From contig JABACO010000001.1 of assembly GCA_013339895.1 (NCBI GenBank), forward strand, positions 11,270,813-11,334,812: a stretch of DNA of 64,000 nucleotides, written 5' to 3'. This stretch comes from Ephydatia muelleri (Eukaryota > Porifera > Demospongiae > Spongillida > Spongillidae). Both the position numbers and the translations under genes were made by a program. The notes beneath the pieces are model-generated. The model made no database searches, was not told the DNA's origin, and saw only the letters and a program-made list of their open reading frames with translations. This document shows positions 46,106 to 56,793 of this stretch, piece after piece; positions within the stretch are counted from its first letter, which is position 1, and each line of letters starts with the position of its first letter.

Positions 46106-47540
46106 CAAGGTATCTGTATAGTGTGTACTGCAAAGGATATGATTGGCCTTTTTTTCCCTCGCACACTCCATGCATGCAGTGAGAAATGATCTGTGTGTGC
46201 ATGTTGTGTTGCAGGTCAAACTGCTTCGCTGCATTCCAGAAGCCAAGTTAAGTGACGTTGTGTTGGGGCAGTACGTGGGGAGCCTGCAGGCTGAAGGAGG
46301 GGCCAAAGCTGGCTACCAGGATGATGAATCTGTGCCCGATGGATCTCTTGCACCCACATTTGCAACTGTAGTATTGCAAATTAAAAATGAGCGTTGGGAT
46401 GGTGTTCCATTCATCCTGCAGTGTGGAAAGGGTAAGGCAATATTTAGCATCAGATGCATGCGTCCTTCAAAATGTTGGGTACTGTGTGTGATCGTGTGTG
46501 AAGTGGGAGACACGATGATGTTTGTCAAGGCCAAATGCTCGCCACAAGGGAGGTGTGAGCAAGCAAGAATTGGCTGTTGAGAGAGCAGAGGAGGTCTATA
46601 GAGATAGAGATGTTGTGAAGTGAGGGGAAATAAATGAAGGAACCAAAGGTCTTCCATGCACTTATTTACCATATTTTAAAAACCATTTAGTTTTTCGTTT
46701 GTGCATAGAAGTGGGAATAAGTGTTAATAGTTTGACTTTAAAATGGGTTGTGACAGACGAATAAATGAGATGTGTGCAACATGCAATTTACTGAAGGGAT
46801 TATTTATCCATGTGGTGGCATAATTGTACATGCACAGTTTCATTTGCATTTGTCTATGAACATTAAAGCGCTTGGTGAACAAAGAGGAGAGATTCGTGTT
46901 CAGTTTCATGACATTCCAGGAGATGTATTTCAAGGGAAGTGCCACCGCAATGAGCTGGTAATACGAATGCTGCCTGATGAGGCTATGTATCTCAAGATAA
47001 TGATGAAGCAGCCTGGATTCTCATTTGAGCCAATCCAGGGTGAGCTTGATCTCACCTACAGGACACATTTCAAGGTACTGATGGGTGAGCAAGTGTTGTC
47101 AGGGTGCACAATTGACCCTCTTTGAGCCGCTGATCATTTTGCTAGGATTTACTGCTTCCCCACCCATATGAGAGGGTCATATTGAGCATCCTCAGTGGTG
47201 ATCAAGCCAGCTTTGTAAGGAGGTGAGCTACTGGCATGGTGGCTGTTATATATAGCAATCCTTTTTACATATAGTGTGGTGTATTAGTTGTCAGACGATT
47301 TTGGTGCATGAAGCAATATCATTCTGCTTGTTGCAGCGATGAACTGAAGGAGGCTTGGAGGATATTTACACCTCTTCTTCATCAGATTGAGAACGAGCAT
47401 GTCACACCTTACAAGTATACATACGGAAGGTACATGCAGGACATATTTAGTAACCAACCTTAAATTGTGGTGTTTCTCTCAGTCATGGCCCCAAGGAGAG
47501 TGATGAATTGCTTACCAAACATGGCTACCAGTTTCCTTAG
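43810..47540 (+). CDS. G6PD: Glucose-6-phosphate 1-dehydrogenase, complete, 11 exons
   Basis: Exons 43810-43857 (ATG), 44133-44170, 44428-44533, 44895-45115, 45177-45335, 45766-45985, 46215-46431, 46869-47074, 47146-47222, 47337-47429 and 47483-47540 (TAG) join in phase into 480 residues. The NADP+ fingerprint GASGDLAKK spans exons 1-2. [17 protein letters not shown] (coenzyme lysine), [10 protein letters not shown] (substrate motif), [15 protein letters not shown] and MVQNHLLQ (catalytic His), [16 protein letters not shown] and [13 protein letters not shown] follow in the usual order. It catalyses the first, NADPH-producing step of the pentose phosphate pathway in the cytosol. Two oddities: the usual RIDHYLGKE has His181 in place of the phosphate-binding Lys (human Lys205) and Ser in place of Gly; and the protein stops after HGYQFP, about a dozen residues short of the human C-terminus (515 residues). 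Neighbouring NDUFB11 follows 470 bases downstream on the same strand. Confidence 0.95.
46069..46102. repeat. GT microsatellite in G6PD intron
   Basis: (GT)15-16, in the intron between exons 6 and 7. Confidence 0.9.
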
Positions 47541-48009
47541 GGCAATGATGTGGACTGATCACATCAATACTGCGTGATATGACTACATTAGATGCTTCAA
47601 GTCAAGGACGCAACTGGAAGTATTCCCTTCATGATTAATAACTCTTCTAATATAAACACAAACGGGTTCCATTAATACTGTATCCGTAATTCGTTAGTAT
47701 TCATAGCAACTGGGGTAGACATGTGAACAACCACCGTAGATAACTTGATTTGATAGCCTGATGTGATTCAAGTACACGAACTGTAACGTACAGCAGAGGA
47801 TAACGTACATATCGTTTTTAGGTCATATGTTGCTGAAATCAAGCGTACACTTGAAGGACAATTGGTTGTAGATATGGACACGTACATCTCATGTCCCTGT
47901 GTGCTTGCATGCATGATGTGGCTCTAGCTCCGCCCCCAAATTACTTATTAAAATTATCGGCCTGAAGCGGGGATCGCGGACTGGGCATGAGGTTGAAATA
48001 TTATTGGCC
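47541..48009. other. G6PD-NDUFB11 intergenic
   Basis: 470 bases hold the 3' region of G6PD and the 5' region of the next gene. A GC-richer patch (CTCCGCCCCC, 47929-47938) lies about 75 bases before the NDUFB11 ATG and could be a promoter GC box. This is weak evidence. Confidence 0.35.
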
Positions 48010-48942
48010 ATGGCTTTGAGATTATTGCTTTCAACCAGACTAACGAGAGTAGCTCACCGGCAAGGCGCCAAAGCGAAGCCTGCTTTCCGTTCGGGATCTT
48101 CGACATCACACGCGCACAATGAACCCACTACCGGACCCGAACCACCCAATGGGTTTCTTTTCAATGAGAAGGTACGAAGCTCAGTTCTGTTGTAGTGTAC
48201 ACTTAATCCACAGATGGGCATTAATTCGGAAAGGGGTTGAGTTTCAATGCAGGGTATGGCATATCATCATAACTTAGGCACAGCTAGGCCGTGAAGGAGA
48301 ATCCTAAACGTTAGGCTTCACTCTACACATATTTTGGCAGCACTGTCTGTCAACTAACCTTTCACTTCAAATGGCTTCAACTTTGAAGCGTAGAAAATAG
48401 ATCCCCCGCCGTTTGTTAGTCGTAAAAGGTACCACAATCGTCTCCGTGGTCTGGTCCTCCAGTCATTCTCCTCTAAGATGCTCCTGTAGTGGTCGTTGAG
48501 GAGTCCTACCTCTTCCTCCAGGGACCTGTTGATAAACGCTTTAAGCTTCTAATATGTACGTGCGCATATATGCGATAAGGATACGATGAGGCATTTGCCA
48601 TTTATTCCAGCCTCTCCCGCCCTCCCTCAGCCGCTGCGCCCCGGGGAGAAGAGACAGAAAGAAGACTGGGAGAACATCTGGGTCTACGGTATGACCTTCA
48701 ATCTCCTGTTGGCATTTGCCGTTGTCGTGTTGAAGCCGGACACGAGGTAAGTGTTCAGATCGTGAGCGTTTTTGGGCGGCGATGTTGCCATGGCAATGTT
48801 TTCTATCACTCCTCACAGCATCAGCAGCTGGGGCAGGAAGAAGGCATTGGAGAGGCTAAGTGGGGAGGCCAGTGGGGAGACCACAGATGACCCTGTTGTT
48901 CCCACCGAAGAAGAGGCAGGCATTGTTAGCGAGGACAGCTAG
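48010..48942 (+). CDS. NDUFB11: NDUFB11-like complex I accessory subunit
   Basis: Three exons, 48010-48171 (ATG), 48631-48746 and 48819-48942 (TAG), join in phase into 133 residues. The N-terminus is basic and Arg/Leu/Ser-rich (MALRLLLSTRLTRVAHRQ), a typical mitochondrial targeting sequence. A single membrane helix follows (about residues 70-88, YGMTFNLLLAFAVVVLKP), preceded by KEDWENIWV and followed by SSWGRKKALERL and an acidic tail. NDUFB11 (ESSS) in animals has 150-160 residues with the same plan, one helix and a W-R-A-L stretch after it. It is an accessory subunit of the membrane arm of NADH dehydrogenase in the inner mitochondrial membrane. Similarity is short, so the call rests on architecture and the post-helix motif. 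Intron 1 contains a stray fragment of the Bicaudal-D exon. Confidence 0.65.
48436..48532 (-). pseudogene. 97-bp fragment of the BICD exon in an NDUFB11 intron
   Basis: The plus-strand sequence AATCGTCTCC, GTGGTCTGGTCCTCCAGTC, then AAGATGCTCCTGTAGTGGTC and TCTTCCTCCAGGGACCTGTT is near-identical to 51341-51440 in the large coding exon of the BICD-like gene, in the same orientation. About ten mismatches or small indels separate them (by eye). The fragment is not transcribed in the sense of its parent by NDUFB11, and it would be antisense to BICD mRNA in NDUFB11 pre-mRNA. Confidence 0.88.
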
Positions 48943-49768
48943 AAGCCACGCCCCCTAGGTGTTCACTGTGTCATAGATATTCACTGTATGTACATTTGAT
49001 AGACTCATTGGGTTCATAATGACACATTTTTGATTGTCTTTGGATTGAGGGGGTTTGAGCTAAGAGAGCATTTCAGGTTGTCTGTGATGGGATCTAAATG
49101 CGTATTGAAGCTGGTGTTTGGTGTGGGTGTGGGGGTGTTTTTGTGTGTGTGTGTGTGTGTGTTTTTTTGTGTGTGGGTGTGCATGTTTATGTATGGCGTA
49201 TGTACATGTGGGGTGCGTGTGCCATGTATAAATGTACATGTGGGGTGCATGTTTATGTATGGCGTATGTACATGTGGGGTGCGTGTGCCATGTATGTATG
49301 TACATGTGGGGTGCGTGTGCCATGTATGTATGTACATGTAATTTTTGTGTGTGCATGTAAGTACTGTACAGTATGTGTATTTAGTTGTGTATGACATCCA
49401 CGCACTCACATGTTTTTATGTGTGAAGGTGACCATTTGATGGTCATCTCGGCAAGAAAGCAGTCACACCCCATATAGGTTCTCTGGCATTCGAATTATGT
49501 CTGAACATCTACATTATTGCAGACATCAAATATAACCTAACAGGTCTAGATGGAACCTTCCCAGAAACACTTGTGCTCTGTGTGGTGTACAATGTATGTG
49601 AAGCCTCCTGTCCTTTAATGCTATGGTACTACTATACTTATTAAAGAACAATCACTTGTTGATGGATTTCTCAATAAACCAATGGAATATAAACATACAA
49701 TGCTGTAGTAGTTTTAAAAAGGGGTGGTGGGCATACAGGAGATTGATCTGTGTGTGTGTGTGTGTCTG
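48943..49768. other. Convergent 3' ends of NDUFB11 and BICD
   Basis: This contains both 3' untranslated regions and the minisatellite at 49180-49340. AATAAA-like strings occur at 49672 (CAATAAACC, plus strand). Confidence 0.5.
49180..49340. repeat. Minisatellite, TACATGTGGGGTGCGTGTGC units
   Basis: About five imperfect units of 30-45 bp contain GTACATGTGGGGTGC, with GTGTGCCATGTAT or ATGTTTATGTATGGC between. It follows a GT-rich start at 49141. Confidence 0.85.
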
Positions 49769-52700
49769 TTAGACTCGTGATGCCAACAGCAGCTTGGGGA
49801 TGTGGAGTGCCCTCTCCCTCTCGATCTGGTACTCCTCCAGCTGCGTGCTCAGGTCCAGCTTCTTCTGGATGGTCTTCTTCAGAGACACGAGCAGCTCCTC
49901 GTTCTCCATCTGGAGCCCATGTATCTCCTTCTTGAGTCGCCCCATCTCGTCTATGTAGTCCTCGCACCTCTGGGCGTACATGGCCTTGAGGCTGCTCCCC
50001 TCGTCCCTCTCCTTCTTCAGGGACTTGATCTGGAACTTGAGTCGGGCCAGCTCAGTCTGGTAGGTCCTCTCCTGCCCTTCCAGCTTGCTCTTCAGGGTGC
50101 TCAGCGCCACGTCCGATGTTGTCTGCCTGGCCTTCATGATGGCGCGGAGGTTACTCACCTCCTCCGTCTTGTGCGCCACTTTCGCCTTCCACTTCCCGAT
50201 GATGGCCTCCACCTCTGCCGGACTCCTCCCCCCTCCTCCTCCTCCTCCTCCGACAGGCACGCTCTGGGTCACCTCCGTGCCATGCTTGGCCGAGTGTGCC
50301 AGGGAGCGCTCGAGCATGATGCGGGTGAACTGCTCGAGGGGCAGACGCAGGGAACGCAGCTGGTCGTGGAGCTGCACCAGGGCCATGAGGGTGTGACTCT
50401 CACTGTGCACCTGAACTGTCACCTTGGACTGCTTCAGCTCCAGAGGCAAGAACCTCGGAGCCCCTCCCACACCACTCCCACCAGACCCCACCCTCTGGGG
50501 ATCCTCCCCTTCCTCCGCCGTGCCTGGTTCGGGGGAGGAAGGGGTCATGTCACGGGATGTCAGGCTCCTCCCGCTCAGCCTGCTGTCGGAGCAGAGGGTG
50601 ACGATGGCCTTCTGCATGCTCCTCATGTCCTCCGTCATGGCCGCCAGCTCGGAGTGGGTGGCGTAGAGGGCGCCCTCCAGCTTCTGGGCCGTCCCTGCAG
50701 CCTCCCCTAGCTGCTGCTCGAGGGCCGTCGTCCTGGCCCTCAGCTCCACGTTCTTGTTCTGCTCCTGGGTGCACTCGCTCTGAGTCTTCTCCACCTCAGC
50801 GCTCGTGTACTTCCTGAGTCGGTTCAGCTCCTCCCTGAGCTCCTCCAGGTCTATCTCGCGCTTGGCCTTCTCTGTGGACACTGCGCTCAGCTTGCCCTTG
50901 AGCTGGTCCAGGAGCTCGTCCCGTATGGCTGCCGCCTCTGTCAAGGCCTTCAACTCCTTGTCCCGCTCGCTGCTCGTCGCCTTGGCGATCTCCTTGAGTC
51001 GCCCCACCTCGGCCTCCTGTTCGGCCAGCCTCGCCTCCAGGGACTGCTTTTCCTTTTGGAGCACACCCACCAGTTCTTCAGCCTTCTTGGTCTTGCGCTT
51101 GAGGGCTTCGAGGTCCAGCTGCTCCATGATGGAGTCGTGGAGGTCGTTGAGCAGACTGGGGACCGGGGGCTTGCTCGGAGTGGATTGGAAGGTAGGGGAG
51201 CATCTGCCATTGGTGAGGGGACCTCCCTCGGTTCTGGACTCCGTCTCTTCCTCCCAGCTGGGGGACTGGGGTCTGAGGGAGGCGTCTTTCAGCTTCCTCT
51301 CTAGAAGGTCTTTGGCCTCTCTCTCCTCGTTCAGGGCTTGAATCGTCTCCCTGGTCTGGTCCTCCAGTCCTTCCTTCTCCTCCAAGATGCTCTTGTAGTG
51401 GTCGTTGAGGAGTCCCATCTCTTCCTCCAGGGACCTGTTGGATTCGAGCAGTGTCACGTACTCCTTCTTGTACTTGCTCAGGTTGTTCATCTCCTTCTGA
51501 ACCTGCTCCATCTCCAAGCGGAGTCTGTCCTTCTCTCTCGAGGCTTCCGTGTGGTCCTGTCGGATCCTTCGGTTCTCTTCCTTCAGCTCATTGCACTCCT
51601 TCTTGTACCTGCAGCAGCACACAGAGTCAAGGTGTCATGGTGGCAATTCACACCCACCACACACACATACACATGCACACACACACATGCACACATACAC
51701 GCGTGCACACTGATTGATGCACACACACACACACACAATACATACATGTACACTGTACATGCACACACACATGTATTGGCACTGTACAAATTGGCATTTG
51801 CGCTGGCCACTGGGCAACCTCGCACAATCTGTGCAGCCAAAGTTAATGGGTCAACAAAGCCAACCACCAGACAATGCTTGACTACCACAAACAAGGCACT
51901 GTGCCAGCTGTGTAGCTGGTCCCCCCTGTCGGAGACAAAAGGGAGCATATGGTATCACACCACTCTGTCCCCTCACACCTCACTGCTGCTCTTATGTGCA
52001 TGTCTTCACACTTGTGTGCTGCATGTTGTGTAATGCTTCTGTCAAAGCCAAACTGTATGTGTGCAACATACATACACACCAGCTCACACACACAACACAC
52101 ATCCACACCTGCTCACACAGATACACACACAGCACAGCTGTGTGAAGTAACACCAGTTCAATATGACCACACCTCATTCTTTCCCAAACACACCTCTTCA
52201 TGCTTAAGATGGCATTCATATCCAGCTGGTGGGGGCCACATTAACCCTTTGCACCAGCTCACACACACAACACACAAACACACCAGCTCACACACCCAAC
52301 ACACATCCACACCTGCTCACACAGATACACACACCATCACATCACTACGAGCTGTGTGAGTAACCAGTTCAATATAGCCACACCTCATTCTTTATCAAAC
52401 ACACCTCTTCATGCTTAAGATGGCCAGCTGGTGGGGGCCACATTAACCCTTTGCTTTGCTCCACCCACAATGATATCATTGTGTTTCATTCCTCTACCTA
52501 ATGTAACACACATGCACACACAGAATCACTCCTGCTTCACTCCTCCATTGTCTGCAAACACAAAGACCGAATGATTTCTACCAGGACTTGTAACACCACA
52601 GCACTTCTCTGTTGTGTCTGGAGGCTTTATCCCCTGCCCACCCACACACATGCACACATATCCATGTCTCCTTCCATGAATACATATGCCAAAAGGTCGT

Positions 52701-53611
52701 ATTGTACAAGAAAACCATAAATTCCACATGACTCCACCTCTTCCTCCTCCCCACCCCTCTCCCACCCCACCGACCTATCCAGTTCAGAGGCAAGTGTGGT
52801 GTAAGCTTTGTTGCTGTGTTCCTGGTCGGAGGTGGCTTGCTTTAGCTTCCTCTTGTGCTGCCTGCACTCCTCGTCCAATTTCTTCACCTGGTTCATCAGC
52901 TCCTGCTCTCTGGCCTCTATCTCGTCCAGTAGCTGCTGCCTCTGGGCCTCCACCTCGTGGATACGCTTCTCGTAGTCCGACTGCATCTGTGTCATGTACT
53001 GTGTGTGTGTGCGTGTGTGTGCATGTAGGTATGTGCATGTGTGAGGCGTGTGTGTGTGTGTGTGCATTGCGTAACAGTGTGCGTATGTACAGTACAGTAT
53101 GGTACAAGAAAAAAATCATGTATGTGCAAGTACACGTATGTGAACACGGGCGCAAATGGGGCGCAATTGTACTTGAAGGGGGTTGACAAAAGATGCACCT
53201 TTTTAGTTGCTGTGCTATGATCTCCCCCCCCCCCCCCCCCCCCCCCACCCATTAAGTATGGACACTGAACCACATGAACAAATTCACATCGCACAGACAC
53301 AAGGCACACACACATACACACGCACGCACACACGCACACACACACAGAACGCACGTGAGCGAGTACAAAAAACCTACCAATGTGGACGCCTCCAGTTCCC
53401 TCTTGGTGGACTCGTACAGGCTGTTCAGTTCCTCCTGCTGGAGCTGCAGAGCCTGCTTCTCCTCCAACACCACTAGTCCGTACTCCGCTGCCTGGGCGCG
53501 CTCCTCGTTGGCCTCATTCAGTCTGGCGGTGAGACTCACGATCGTCTCCTTTAGCGAGTCCACGTCATCGGGCACCTCTCCTTGCGAAGCTGGCCAGTCG
53601 GCTGATGTCAT
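49769..53611 (-). CDS. BICD: Bicaudal-D-like dynein adaptor
   Basis: Three exons (53611-53378, 52998-52775 and 51608-49769, TAA) join in phase into 765 residues. The N-terminal block LKETIVSLTARLNEANEERA then AAEYGLVVLEEKQAL is the BICD CC1-box, which binds dynein light intermediate chain. Long coiled coils follow (CC1, CC2), then a low-complexity linker with a run of eight Gly, then the C-terminal coiled coil with SLKAMYAQRCEDYIDEM and IQKKLDLSTQLEE, matching the conserved cargo-binding end of BICD (SLRAMFATRCDEYV... in known proteins). BICD proteins link dynein-dynactin to Rab6, Egl or other cargo. Compared with animal BICD about 35-40 residues of CC1 (the region with KVAADGESREE in vertebrates) appear absent between exons 1 and 2; no exon was found in that intron, whose content is CA repeats. 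The large exon is GC-rich (around 60%), unlike its surroundings. Frames are intact. Confidence 0.88.
52077..52455. repeat. Direct duplication of about 190 bp in BICD intron 2
   Basis: A block starting CACCAGCTCACACACACAAC and ending CCACATTAACCCTTTG occurs twice in tandem (52077-52250, 52251-52455) with small differences. The CA-rich first half of each varies in length. Confidence 0.85.
53222..53246. repeat. C homopolymer in BICD intron 1
   Basis: About 22 consecutive C, followed by ACCC. On the BICD transcript it is poly-G. Confidence 0.9.
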
Positions 53612-53730
53612 CTGTATGCGCGTAACGGTGGCATGTTACTAGCGCTGTTGTAGCACGGCTAGCTAGCAATAAGCGTGGACTACACATCGTGTTTATACGG
53701 CATGGCCCATTTCTGGGTCTAGCCGAACAG

Positions 53731-53852
53731 AGGGACAAAGAGAGAGTGAGAGGGAGAGAGAGAGGGAGAGAGAGAGGGAGAGAGAGGGAGAGAGAGGGAG
53801 AGAGAGAGGGAGAGGAGAGAGAGAGGAGAGAGAGAGGAGGGAGAGATGGCGG
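53731..53852. repeat. GA-rich microsatellite near the BICD 5' end
   Basis: (GAGAGAGAGAGG)n-type purine tract of about 120 bp, starting about 120 bases upstream of the BICD start codon. It probably lies in the 5' UTR or promoter. GA tracts are binding sites for GAGA-type factors in some animals; whether that applies here is unknown. Confidence 0.9.
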
Positions 53853-54618
53853 AGCAGATCGGTAGCAACACGAGCCGCGGGCTCACATAACGTGTGTGTG
53901 CGGTGTCGTGTGTACACAGCGCATAGATCACTTACTGATAATAGCCGTCAGCTTGTGGTTCGGAGGCGGGAGATTTATTAATAATGCCGCATTGTCGCGG
54001 GTGGATATTAAAGGGGGTTTACCCGCTAGGCTATAATGCTAACTATAATTGGCGTTGCCCAAATTACTAGTATAGTAAGGTTATTCGTAAGTGTCGCAAG
54101 ATTTACATGTTGGTTTTTATGCTGAATTCAAACGAGTAACGTTGCCCACTAGACGCCACACCAGCGCAAGTGCAGCGTTCCTTGCATCAGCGTCAGCAGC
54201 GGGTCGAGGTATAAGCGCCAGGTGCACGGTACTTTGAACCCTCCACCAATGGACCATCATATGTGCAAATGTAGGGTAAAGACCGCTACAGCCGTAAAGA
54301 TCTATTTACGTAAGCATGTATGCAGCATTACGTAAATGGGTCTGGGTACGAGACTATTAGAGATAGTCTATTGAAAAGCACTAAAGCTGGGGACGAGCAT
54401 CATTGGCTGCTGGCCACACAAAGAAACTTGTCAAAGCCACAACGATGCAATTGTGTTATTACCACGCGATAGACATGCATAAACTTATGCGTGCCACTGC
54501 AAGAGCTTTGCAAGCCAGGTCTCCACCAATCCTGGCTCAGCTGGACAGTGGTTAGATGCGTGTTATGTTAGTTCCATAGTCATGTATAATTATTGTATAT
54601 GTATGATAATAATAATGT
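53853..54618. other. BICD upstream region, no gene seen
   Basis: Sequence with a CpG-rich patch near 53865-53990 (GCCGCGGGCTC, GTCGCGGGTGG) that may be part of the BICD promoter. Farther right nothing is recognised. Confidence 0.4.
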
Positions 54619-54873
54619 ATGGGACAGTTTCCGCGAAAATTGCCCCACGGTTAAAATGTTATAAAAATGCATCGCGTTTGAATCGCTATAACTTCCCAAC
54701 GGATGACGCTATCAACTTCCTATTTTCAACACTTCATAGTGAAATGGTGTAGTATGAAGTGTTGAAAATAGGAAGTCGATAGCGTTATCCGTTGGGAAGT
54801 TATAGCGATTCAAACGCGATGCATTTTTATAACATTTTAACCGTGGGGCAATTTTCGCGGAAACTGTCCCATA
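54619..54873. mobile_element. Foldback element, 255 bp
   Basis: Near-perfect palindrome. The ends are ATGGGACAGTTTCCGCGAAA and its complement, the arms are about 115 bp (ATGCATCGCGTTTGAATCGC mirrored) and the loop is short, around 54735-54755. Terminal and inner sequence closely match the larger element 200 bp to the right, so both belong to one family. Confidence 0.9.
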
Positions 54874-55072
54874 TAGTAAATTATGAAAATCGAAATCAGT
54901 CATTAAATTGGCCATTTTTCTGTTCACTTTTACTCTCCTCCATCCAATGCATCAGAGGAGCACGGTCCAATCATGCATGGGCATGCTATACACCTATCTT
55001 CCTCCATTGAACTGACAGGCAGTGAATCTGTGCCTCAGTCCTTATGATTCGAACGCATGTTATTTATTACCA

Positions 55073-55885
55073 TATGGGTCAGTTTCCGAGAAAATGAAAA
55101 GTGGCTATATATATAAAAAGTTATAAAAATGCTTCACGTTTGAATCGCTAAAACTCCATAACGGTTTAAGCAATCAACTTCCTATTTCGAACACTTCGTG
55201 CCACACCACTTCTCTCTACGAAAGTATATTTTGGTGTCTTACCCTTGCTCCTTGCCGACGTTACAAGGCACAGTACCCCGAGGGGTTCAAAATCCAGGTA
55301 TAGCTCCCTGCAGGAATGTCCAAATCACTTCAAAATCGATATGCAAGTAAAGGAGTCCTGTCACTATTGATTTCTGCAGATCGTTGATTTTTACCTTATC
55401 CGTTATGGAGATACAGCAATGCAAAGTAAAGTCCACGTTTCCCGCTCGAATCGCGCCTTTAAATTCTCAGTCCTTGAACCGCTTCCATTCTCCCGAGTGG
55501 GACTGAGAAAGAGCGGGAAACGTGGACTTTACTTTGCATTGCTGTATCTCCATAACGGATAAGGTAAAAATCAACGATCTGCAGAAATCAATAGTGACAG
55601 GACTCCTTTACTTGCATATATCGATTTTGAAGTGATTCGGACATTCCTGCAGGGAGCTACCTGGATTTTGAACCCCTCGGGGTACTGTGCCTTGTAACGT
55701 CGGCAAGGAGCAAGGGTAAGACACCATAATATATTTTCGTAGAGAGACGTGGTGTGGCACGAAATGTTCGAAATAGGAAGTTGATAGCTTAAACCATTAC
55801 GGAGTTTTAGCGATTCAAACGTGAAGCATTTTTATAACTTTTTATATATATAGCCACTTTTCATTTTCTCGGAAACTGACCCTTA
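55073..55885. mobile_element. Foldback element, 813 bp
   Basis: The ends are TATGGGTCAGTTTCCGAGAA and its complement. The arms are about 370 bp and almost identical (for example TAGCTCCCTGCAGGAATGTC on the left, with its mirror at about 55645-55665), around a 60-bp centre. The arms contain no coding frame of note. The termini share CAGTTTCCG, TTATAAAAATGC and CGTTTGAATCGCTA with the 255-bp element, showing common origin. The high arm identity suggests recent insertion or arm conversion. Confidence 0.9.
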
Positions 55886-56793
55886 TAATTTTACTGTCGG
55901 TTTAGACATTTATGTAAGCCCAACGTGTTGAGTTCATTGAATAAAAAAATAAAAATCATTAATCTGGGAGTGTAATTCGCTGGCGGTAGAAACTTATGGT
56001 GGCTGGAAGAAAAGGCTGTGAGACCTTAAGGTGTACCTGCAAGAGACTGCGGGCTGTGTGCTCAGCTCAGTTCCAATGAAGTGGCGATGAGGAAGGAGTC
56101 ATTTGGCAGACTGATCATGAGCTTAGTCCTAAATGAGACAAAATGCACAGGCAATCCTTGCCAGATCAAACTGGCCTGGTATTTTGGGTAGCGAGTGATT
56201 TTTGTTTAGTGTTCTTGTCATTGTTAATCTGTGTACACATGTAATAATGTTATTCGTAACGAATCATTTATTAATTTTGCAGGTTGCCAGATTGTATAGA
56301 TCTATGCCCGTGGCATCGTTGAGTTATTCAGTATTACAAATCTAAATTCCAGGTTCAGTGGCTTTGACAGTCTTGTTGTTATCTTATTTTACTAATTAAC
56401 TGAAGGGAATTCTAACAAATCTATTCTCACTAAAATATTATTCAACTTGTTCTGCAATCAACAAACAATGCAATTTTTTTTTTTCATAATTGTGGAACCT
56501 ACTTGGGACTTAAATTGGACAGGCGTCTGGTGCTTTATAGGAGGAATCCATGAAAATAATGTACGTAAAATAACAAGTAGAGCGAGCTTGCTTAGCTACA
56601 TACACAGACTTGGCGCAAGTATCAGACTTAACGTTATATGTGAGAGTTAATAAAAAGTTGTTTGTGATTAAGAAAAAGCGTATGAATATTACAGCTATGT
56701 TATCAACCACGCCCTGTCGTCGATGAAAACAATCGTTTCCTGCAGCTTTTATTTAGTGCCCCGCTTTGACGGGCAGAGGACTCGGGACTAACG
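55886..56793. other. Upstream of the channel gene, no gene seen
   Basis: AT-rich sequence. Short frames (56447-56650 and others) have no motif. The promoter of the channel gene must lie here if the exon at 56794 is first. Confidence 0.4.

Noticed and set aside
49802-51341. Plus-strand open frames of 80 to 302 codons opposite the BICD exon
   Set aside because: They are antisense shadows of a GC-rich coding exon. The minus frame has BICD motifs and joins two other exons in phase.
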